From Patiria pectinifera (Eukaryota; Echinodermata; Asteroidea; Valvatida; Asterinidae): a stretch of 64,000 nt of DNA. Of this stretch, positions 57,595-64,000 are shown piece by piece (positions within the stretch are counted from its first letter, which is position 1; the number at the start of each line of letters is the position of its first letter). The stretch is from NCBI GenBank assembly GCA_029964075.1, contig CM057135.1, forward strand, positions 1,225,001-1,289,000. The letters run 5' to 3'. The notes below the pieces were generated by a model, which had not been told where the DNA came from, searched no databases, and saw nothing but the letters and a program-made list of their open reading frames with translations. The position numbers and the translations under genes were made by a program.

Positions 57595-58749
57595 GTCGGC
57601 ACTGATCGCCGACACCTTCCGTCTGACATCTCTGACAGCCCCACTACCTTGGTGGGCCGCGGGGACGGCTTGCTCTGTTGCTTGGCTGGTTGCGACCTGT
57701 TTGAATTGCTGTAACCAGGGCAGCAACCTGTAACTTGAGCTCTTTAACATCTTCCACAAGGGGGTTGGGTTTTGGGGTTTTGGTGGAGCTGGGTTCAGGG
57801 TTGGGTGGGTCACGAGACATGCTGTTCACGGCTATACTGGGGGATCGTGACCCATTCAGCTTCTGTTGACGTTCTGCCTCATGGCTGGCTGCCACGTTGA
57901 GTTTCTCCAGTAGCTCTACATCGGTGATGGTTGGGTCGTGAAGATGCGGTCTCATGTCAGTCCGCACCCCTTTACTGCGGAACCCTGTCTGTAGTGTGTG
58001 AAGGAACATGGTCCCCACCTGTTCCTCCTCATACTTCGGGCCTGTAGTCAGTTCCTTGGACACAAAACGGACTTTCTGCTGCAGGTCCATGGTTCTGATG
58101 AGAAATTCCTGGGGGTTTTCCTTGACTTCTTGGCAGGCTCTGGAGAGCTGATAGTACAAGTCCGTCGCGTCGCTCTCTCTGTAATGGGATCTTAGGACGC
58201 GACGGAGGTCCAAGAGACTGAGGGTGGGCTTTCCCTCCAGGTAGCTCCGCAGGAGTGAGGCGGGGTTAATGGCCCGAATCACGACTTCGACCACCTCCCT
58301 CTCCTTGTAGCCCTTGGCCAATCCTGCCTCGTTCTGGTGCATTAAAAAAAAAACAGAAAGGTAATTTTGTCTTTCTGTCCCGCATCACCGATCTGGCCAG
58401 AGATTTTGAACTCCCAGCGGAAGACTGGCCCAGTTGTCACATCCGGAGGGGGCATCATGGAACCACTTGGCTGAGAGGCTGCATCCGCTGGCTGGCTGAT
58501 TCCAGACTACTCAGGGGAAGGGGTCATCTTAAGCACCTGCAGCATTTTCTTTATTACTGCCAGGCCTTCATCTTCTTGCCCTTCCACCTCATCGCTGCTC
58601 ACATATCTCCGCACTTGCCGACGGAGGGCTGGGACTGTCTTCTCACTTCCCTCGATGCCGACCTCCGCACACACCTTGAGCAGAGAGTCTCTGGTTGCCG
58701 ATTGTAGCTGGGGATGCACCTCACCGTGAAGATCGTCAAATGAAGCCAT
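57595..58749 (-). pseudogene. Gypsy gag with altered zinc knuckle
   Basis: The N-terminal 80 codons (58,749-58,507) end at a stop. A short coding-like stretch follows, then an A/T-run at 58,346-58,355 breaks the frame, and the capsid part is open from 58,342 to 57,644 (KGYKEREVVEVVIRAINPAS; YLEGKPTLSLLDLRRVLRSH). The nucleocapsid end in another frame at about 57,600 reads CFRCGSSDYYIRDC: a CCHC knuckle spacing with Tyr where His is expected. Gag would form the particle that packages element RNA. Confidence 0.8.
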
Positions 58750-58913
58750 CTCAACAGGAAAGTGACAACTGGTTACAGGAGATCGTCTCGGCTACGTCAT
58801 CAGGGATGTGAACCTCTCCGTTCACAAGCTCGGGTCAAAGAACAGATGTTTGTCGTCTAGCAGGTCAGGTTTACTTGACTAGCAGACGCACCTGTCCTGG
58901 CAAGGTCGCCAAA

Positions 58914-60483
58914 TGTAGGCCTGCCCCGCTCGGGGTAGGTTTCAACTCTGAAAAATGAGCAAAGGTTATGCACACATAAGTATGTTGCATAAAACTGGAA
59001 GATGGACTTTATTCATTAGCTGCTCATCAAGGAATGCTTCCATGATGCAATCAACACCTTGATTGCATTAACAAATCAAACAAAATTTTACATTCACAAA
59101 CTCTATTAAGCAATCATGTTAAGTCTAAAATAAATGAAACTACAACTACTTAAAGCAAGTAAAGTGTACAAGAAATATTCTTGCTAAATATGGCCAGATT
59201 TACATCGGCTTATTTGAAAGGAAACACAATTACAAAATGCAATGCTCACATAAATCCTTAATCTATACTTTGTATCTTCACTGAGTCAAGTTGCAAAAGT
59301 CACTTAACACTTAACCAAAATAATGAGTGAAGTAAGTCTCATTAAAAATGCACAAAAAAATTAGGTGCTCTTGGCCCTACTTGTTTTTATGTGGTTTAGT
59401 CAGCAGGAACTCACAGCTGTTGTCATAAACACACTTAAAGTTAGAGATAAACAACTTCTTATCACTACCAGGGCTTGTGGTTACTGACCCGTGAACCACA
59501 TGGGCACATCCTGTCCCTTCTACCCTTGCCCGAATACTAATGAGCTAGGGCTTGGTTCCTGGAATGCGTGACTAATCTACTGCTTGGACAATTTCCTGTC
59601 CACTGTTCTAAAAACTAGCCACATACTTGCAATATAGAATGCATGGTCAAACTCTTCTAAGTTTTATCAGAAAAGTGGCTATAGCAAGCAATAAATTCAA
59701 CCTTTCCAAAAGTTCAGAACAATCGGAAGAGCTACTAAATCACACATTCTTCAACATCCTAGAAATACCTTCAAAGTCTGAGAAATTGCTCTCATCAACT
59801 GAATAATCTGGCATCTCTGAAAACATATCAGTTTTCTGAAAGGTTCTTAAACTCAATCAAAAATCTAGCATCTTCTACTGAAAACTTAATAAACTTCCTC
59901 AAACTTTCCAGAACTATAATCCAAATCTTTATTTTTCTTGCTTCCCGTGAAACTATCATTTGGGAAGTTTCAGAAAACACAAATCAAAGTTCAACATTTC
60001 TCAAGTTGCTTAAGTTTCTTTCAAGCCAAATGTTAAACCAAAAATCACTTGGTTCTTAAAAGACAATACAGTATCAATTCTTCAATCAAGTAAATACAAC
60101 TAAGTCTAAAATATGAGATATAGAAATGAAATGAACATACCTGAAAAATGAGCAAAGGTTATGCACACATAAGTATGTTGCATACAACTGGAAGATGGAC
60201 TTTATTCATTAGCTGCTCATCAAGGAATGCTTGAGACACAGCCAAGGTGAACAAAGAGGGTGAAGTTCCATTTCCTGCTGGGTGCCTTAGCCAATCAGAA
60301 GGAAGTGACCATGGTAACTGGGTCACTGCCCAGCTGACCAGCTGTACAGGCTAAAAGTGAGCATGTGCTAGCCACATGAGCATGGGGAAAGCACATGAGG
60401 CAAGCATAAGGGGAAAGACTATTTTTTTTGGGGGGGGGGGACATTTTCTAGAACTTTCTCTCGGCACTCAGAGGGGCCCTACA
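58914..60483 (-). repeat. 5' LTR of the gypsy element (1,570 bp)
   Basis: Near-copy of 51,297-52,877 with scattered substitutions and small indels, including the same internal 93-base direct repeat. On the minus strand it lies upstream of gag. Confidence 0.9.
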
Positions 60484-60920
60484 CAAGTTTTCGAATATTT
60501 AGAGAATCTAAAAAGGTAACGTTGGTGATAACCGACTTAAATCTCAAATTGCGCTTAAACAGAGAAGTATCTCGATAACTCAATTTACCCAAAGAAGGAC
60601 TGGTACCTAAAGTGGTGTATACGGGGTCTTACGACGTTAATCCGTTTACCTTTTTTTTTTTTTTTTTGCTGCCCGCAATTAAGTACGAGTGAAATTTTTT
60701 TTAATGGTCGTCCTTCTGACATCTTAAAAATTGTACCCGTGGCTACGCGCAAACCCGATATTGATAGAGCCTAGGGATTCAAACAACTATAATATGGTAT
60801 AATCGACAAACTGACATTTTCTATCAGCGGTGAAAAAGGACAGGTATTCAACAATAAGGGTGCGGGTATCATTATCGAGGTAGAGATCTTTTCATTTTTA
60901 AAATCGTTTTATATTAAAAA
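60484..60920 (+). pseudogene. Polinton structural-type gene, right part after the gypsy insertion
   Basis: It continues the frame of 50,953-51,296 for 31 codons (FRIFRESKKVTLVITDLNLK) to a TAA at 60,577-60,579. Later pieces in other frames include ILKIVPVATRKPDID (about 60,730) and IDKLTFSISGEKGQVFNN (about 60,805). A T-run at 60,650-60,667 and stops interrupt. The end pattern (beta strands, then a final hydrophobic strand IIIEVEIF) suits a structural protein. Confidence 0.5.
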
Positions 60921-60921
60921 C

Positions 60922-61608
60922 ATGAGTATAGATAGTAAGGTATTATACTCCGATATTTCTGGAGATGTACTCCTATTTAGGAGTAACGAAGAAACAAAAG
61001 TGTACAGACTTAAAAAGATTGAAGAGATTCGATCTTTAATCTTGAAAGAGAGAGACCACCGAGAGCGCACTTATAAAAAAATGAAGAGAGTGATCGACAC
61101 TATTAACTACGTAGAGCTAGGATTAGAAGGATTAGGGGCTATAGCGGAGGCTGTCAGTATTCCCGCTCTCTTGGTTGTTATATCAGCCCCCGTTGGATTG
61201 GTGTTAGAAGGAACGTTTATAGGTGCTTTTGGTGTAGATATTCTGCTTAGAATCGCATCTAAGCGATTATCTGCCAAGCTAAAAACGCACGACCAGATTA
61301 AAATATTAGCAGACTCCAAACTTAACACGATTGAAGAATACGTGTCTCAAGCCATCAACGACGGAGATATATGGCACGAAGAGTTTATATTGATTACGAG
61401 AGAGCTAGCAAAATTTAACGAGCTTAAGCAAAAAATTAGAGAAAAGACCAGCACAAAGCTTCAAAAAATTAAAAGCGATTCAGACTTTGAAAAAGAAGTT
61501 AAAAAACGGGTAGACGAACAGCTGACAAAAGAAAAAAAATCTCATCGAAAAACGTACAAGTTCGAATTCTTGGTAAATAAACATTTTGAAAGCGATCCAC
61601 CGAGTTAA
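60922..61608 (+). CDS. Polinton conserved protein with two membrane segments, intact
   Basis: 228 codons, ATG in TATATTAAAAACATGAG, almost the same as the start of 47,782. A basic N-terminal helix (IEEIRSLILKERDHRERTYK) is followed by two hydrophobic segments at about residues 69-90 and 92-112 (IPALLVVISAPVGLVLEGTF), then SKRLSAKLKTHDQIK, SKLNTIEEYVSQAI, and a long charged coiled-coil-like C-terminus. This plan and the phrase SKLNTI recur in uncharacterised proteins of other invertebrate Polintons as I recall. Membrane remodelling or a holin-like role is speculation. Converges with 61,638. Confidence 0.65.
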   Translation: MSIDSKVLYSDISGDVLLFRSNEETKVYRLKKIEEIRSLILKERDHRERTYKKMKRVIDTINYVELGLEGLGAIAEAVSIPALLVVISAPVGLVLEGTFIGAFGVDILLRIASKRLSAKLKTHDQIKILADSKLNTIEEYVSQAINDGDIWHEEFILITRELAKFNELKQKIREKTSTKLQKIKSDSDFEKEVKKRVDEQLTKEKKSHRKTYKFEFLVNKHFESDPPS

Positions 61609-61637
61609 ACCTCAATTTCACCTCTTAGGGCGTCACC

Positions 61638-62081
61638 CTAGGCCCCGCCTTTATTGCAGTGGTCATTGTATCTTTTTAGTGCTTTATTAAATAGATTTTG
61701 AGTCAATTTAAATAAATCTCTAACTCGTTCTTTGTCTAATCGAACGACATGATGAAAACACGCGGCTATTAATGATCGTTTAACATATCCGTTTCCCCTC
61801 AATGTTTTGTAATCAACGAGCTCGTTATATTTATTGATCGTTTCTAGGACGTCTTCTGAGTCTTGCTCTGGAGAAACAGAAAAAATCAGTTTCTCGAGGC
61901 TTTTTTTTTTATTCCTCTTTAAAATTGACAAATTGATACGATCTTCTTGCGCATTTTCTGTCGAAAAATCAAAGTAACGTGAGATTATTTCACCGCACGT
62001 TTCACAAATTAGCGAACCATTCTCGATGATTATATGGTGATCGCACGTATCCCCAGGTTGCAGCGTCTCAAAGTATTCCAT
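61638..62081 (-). CDS. TFIIB-like protein: zinc ribbon plus one cyclin-like helix set
   Basis: 147 codons, intact, ATG in TATTAAATAGATGG. The N-terminus has a zinc ribbon C13-x2-H16-x9-C26-x2-C29 (CDHHIIIENGSLICETCGEI), the arrangement of TFIIB and archaeal TFB ribbons. After a charged linker, residues about 85-140 read YNELVDYKTLRGNGYVKRSL, then AACFHHVVR and ERVRDLFKLTQNLFNKALK. This resembles one TFIIB cyclin repeat with its LRG...A-A..Y..CR-type helix pattern. Full TFIIB has two repeats and about 300 residues, so this is a short form. Such factors position RNA polymerase II on promoters; an element-specific role is inference. Alternative: an unrelated zinc protein with a chance helical match. 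Confidence 0.6.
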   Translation of the reverse strand: MEYFETLQPGDTCDHHIIIENGSLICETCGEIISRYFDFSTENAQEDRINLSILKRNKKKSLEKLIFSVSPEQDSEDVLETINKYNELVDYKTLRGNGYVKRSLIAACFHHVVRLDKERVRDLFKLTQNLFNKALKRYNDHCNKGGA

Positions 62082-62114
62082 CTATTTAATAAACTTTAAA
62101 TAAAAATGATAGCA

Positions 62115-62470
62115 TTTTTTAAATACCGCCCTCTGTTTTTTTATTGCACAGCACCTATATCTTTTTATAATTGATATCAGATCCCTTAGCGCCCATAAAT
62201 AGCGCCCTCTGTTTCTATCGGTAAATTAATCCCTTATCATAAAAATTAAATACCGCCCTCTGTTTATAATTGATATCCCTCACCACCATGAATGGCGCCC
62301 TCTATTGATTTTTTTTTATTATAATTGCACTTGGACTCGATAAATCGATCATTTATTATACCACCCTCTGTTTATATTAATGTTGATATCCCTCATCACC
62401 CAGAAATAGCGCCCTCTATTGATTTTTTATTATAATTGAACTTGGACTCGATAAAATGATCATTTATACG
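62115..62470. repeat. Degenerate tandem repeats at the right side of Polinton C
   Basis: Three to four units, of about 115-130 bases where clearest, share GCGCCCTCTATTGATTTTTT, TTGATATCCCTCA, and ACTTGGACTCGATAAA then GATCATTTAT. No coding capacity. They follow the last recognised gene and may be the element's subterminal region. Confidence 0.65.
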
Positions 62471-62510
62471 TTCTCTTTATTTGATATTCATATATTATAA
62501 TTTATACAGT

Positions 62511-62535
62511 AAAAAGCCACTCCGAGAGGCTTTTT
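62511..62535. terminator. Hairpin ending in T's
   Basis: AAAAAGCC pairs with GGCTTTTT around a 9-base loop. Similar in plan to the hairpin at 49,045, but not next to a recognised gene end. Confidence 0.3.
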
Positions 62536-62559
62536 CGTTGTTATTCAAACTAGCTCATT

Positions 62560-62700
62560 AGCTGTTTCGGTTACACACCGAAACAGCTCTTGTTTTCGTT
62601 AAGATTTTTTTTTCCTTTTTTCTTTTTTTCTTTTTTTTTAGCTGTTTCGGTGTACACACCGAAACAGCTCTTGTTTTCGTTAAGATTTTTTTTTTTTTTT
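62560..62700. repeat. Two direct copies of a 12-bp-stem hairpin with T-rich tails
   Basis: AGCTGTTTCGGT and ACCGAAACAGCT enclose a 5-6 base loop at 62,560-62,588 and again at 62,640-62,669. Each is followed by CTTGTTTTCGTTAAGA and a long T-run. The unit is about 80 bases. Confidence 0.8.
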
Positions 62701-62729
62701 TTTCTCCTTTTTCAGACTTTTTCTCCATA

Positions 62730-64000
62730 GGTTTAACATACGTTTCTTCTGGCAGGCCACTTTGCCACTTTTTAAAATCCGATCGATTTCAGACTTGGTA
62801 CATACTTAGACCACCACCCACAGATGGTCCTAGAAGAAATTCGTGACCCGTGACGTCATCAGGTGTTGGGTTACGTCACATTAAAGATGCATTTTTCCCC
62901 ATATGTTTTGTACACGTTTTAAAACACTCCACTTTGGCCTCTTCGTAAATCAGATCAACCTCAGACTTGATACATACTTAGACCACCATCCACATATGGT
63001 CCAAGAAGAAATTCGTGACCGTGACGTCATCAGGTGTCGGGTTATGTCACATTAAAGATGCATTTTTCCTCATATGTTTTGTACACGTTTTAAAACACTC
63101 CACTTTGGCCTCTTCGTAAATCCGATCAACCTCCGACTTGATACATACTTAGACCATCACCCACAGATGGTCCTCGAAGAAATTCGTGATCGTGACGTCA
63201 TCAAGTGTCAGGTTACGTTACATTAAAGATGTATTTTTCCCCATAGGGTTTGTACATGTTTTAAAACGCTCCATTTCGACGTTACACTTGGTACACACCT
63301 ATACCATCACCCACAGAAAGTCCTTCAAGAAATTCGTGATCGTGACGTCATCAGGTATCTCGTTACTTCACATTAAAGATGCACATTTTCCCCATAGGTT
63401 TTGTACACGTTTTAAAACGCTCCACTTTGGCACTTTCGTAAATTTGATCGACTATATACTTGGTACACACTTAGACCACTACCCATAGATGGTCCTAGAA
63501 GAAATTCGTCATCGTGGCATCATGAGGTGTCAGGTTACATCACATTAAAGATGCATTATTTCCCTATTGGTTTTGTACACGTTTTTCTTCAAACTGAACT
63601 TCGGAAGTACAAGTCTGATTGGGTTAAAACTTGGTATGCATATTGACATGGATGTATTATAGATGGAAATTGAAGTGACATCATCATCAAATGTCATATG
63701 AAGTCCCTTAAAGGGGCATTTTATTCCTTTATATAGGTCTATATCTACAGAACTAAAATGTTCGATTATTCATAGGTTTTGTACACGTTTTCCTTCAATT
63801 AGTACATTTTGGCACTCTCATAGATCTGATTGACTTCAGACTTGGCAGACACACATATCACCAGCCCCAGATGGTCTTAGATGGTTGTTGTCATTTTGAC
63901 GTCATCAGGTGTTATGTGAGGGCGCCCTAGCTTTGTATTCTTTGCAGCCCTGTAGCTTTGCATGTATAGGTCCGATTGCGTTGAAACTTTGCATGCCCTC
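62730..64000 (+). repeat. Satellite, period about 171 bp, continuing beyond the window
   Basis: Successive copies of TTTTGTACACGTTTTAAAAC fall near 62,907, 63,078, 63,249, 63,400 and 63,572, with a weaker one at 63,778; most spacings are about 171. Each unit has AGACTTGGTACATACTTAGA-like, AAGAAATTCGTGA and CACATTAAAGATGCA words. At its middle lies CGTGACGTCATCAGG, which contains the palindrome TGACGTCA. Copies diverge toward the right edge. Confidence 0.85.

Larger units (their letters stand above)
51297..60483 (-). mobile_element. Ty3/gypsy LTR retrotransposon, full length, degenerate coding
   Basis: LTRs at 51,297-52,877 and 58,914-60,483 start TGTAGG and end CCTACA and are very alike along their length. 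Coding runs on the minus strand in the order gag, protease, RT, RNase H, integrase. A primer-binding-like segment TGGCGACCTTGCCAGGAC lies two bases inside the right LTR. A purine tract GGGGGAGTA precedes the left LTR. Flanks are TAAG and CAAG(T), a 4-bp duplication with one mismatch. The insertion lies in a Polinton gene. Confidence 0.9.
40247..62470. mobile_element. Polinton (Maverick) copy C, nearly complete in gene content, with nested insertions
   Basis: The left terminus AGACTTTGCCAT at 40,247 equals the right terminus of copy A in inverse. Gene order: PolB (+), coiled-coil protein (+), capsid (+), ATPase (+), a run of small genes (+), a large structural-type gene (-), two further genes (+), a two-membrane-segment protein (+) and a TFIIB-like protein (-). 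It is interrupted by a solo LTR (40,620), a tRNA-like insertion (45,592) and a gypsy element (51,297-60,483). Without these it is about 12 kb. No integrase and no adenovirus-like protease were found. The right end is not defined, since no inverted partner of the left terminus is visible. Confidence 0.85.

Noticed and set aside
40247..62470. An adenovirus-type protease gene expected in Polintons
   Set aside because: No frame shows a convincing His, Asp/Glu and Cys arrangement; I do not report it.
62100..62700. Right terminal inverted repeat of Polinton C
   Set aside because: No match to the AGACTTTGCCAT left terminus was found by eye; the hairpins there are different sequences.

Overview
The window looks like nuclear DNA from a marine invertebrate animal. 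I cannot name the species; a deuterostome or a lophotrochozoan would both fit. It is gene-poor, AT-rich and intron-bearing. It is dominated by broken mobile elements of typical metazoan kinds: LINE, Penelope, Ty3/gypsy, piggyBac, Tc1/mariner, hAT-like and Harbinger-like elements, and Polintons (Mavericks), the integrated double-stranded-DNA virus-like elements.

Layout. 1-1.2 kb is the minus-strand remnant of a LINE. 3.3-8.3 kb is a decayed plus-strand gene with a zinc ribbon, cut by a hAT-like MITE. 12.34-18.5 kb is Polinton copy A, with a piggyBac transposase tail directly against its right end (18.5-19.2 kb). 19.7-20.6 kb is the GIY-YIG end of a Penelope-like element. 22.2-24.9 kb is an inverted-repeat element with a 1,038-bp Harbinger-like element inside it. 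25.4-27.1 kb is Polinton copy B, a fragment of DNA polymerase. 29.3-31.5 kb is a HECT-type ubiquitin ligase gene with frameshifts and no catalytic cysteine. 31.8-33.9 kb is a Tc1/mariner element with 324-bp inverted repeats. 34.5-35.0 kb is a minisatellite of exactly 25 x 21 bp. 36.2-38.6 kb has a 94-bp perfect palindrome, a 7 x 31 bp repeat and two candidate minus-strand exons. 40.25 to about 62.5 kb is Polinton copy C, split by a solo LTR, a tRNA-like insertion and a 9.2-kb gypsy element. 62.7 kb to the end is a satellite of about 171 bp.

The three Polinton copies belong to one family. Together they show protein-primed-type DNA polymerase B, a retroviral-type integrase, a double-jelly-roll-type major capsid protein, a packaging ATPase, several small membrane or coiled-coil proteins and a set of conserved unknowns. 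Damage differs between copies. A keeps a broken integrase, while C has lost it and its polymerase has lost motif C. No adenovirus-type protease was found. The least expected cargo is in copy C: an intact 147-residue protein with a TFIIB-like zinc ribbon and one cyclin-like helix set (61,638-62,081). Many genes of the family also begin in a TAAATG or TATTAAAAAC-ATG context, and a hairpin followed by a T-run lies between two convergent genes. Taken together these hint at an element-encoded transcription programme, which is inference rather than something the sequence proves.

Most genes here carry stops or frameshifts. Intact reading frames are concentrated in the small Polinton genes.
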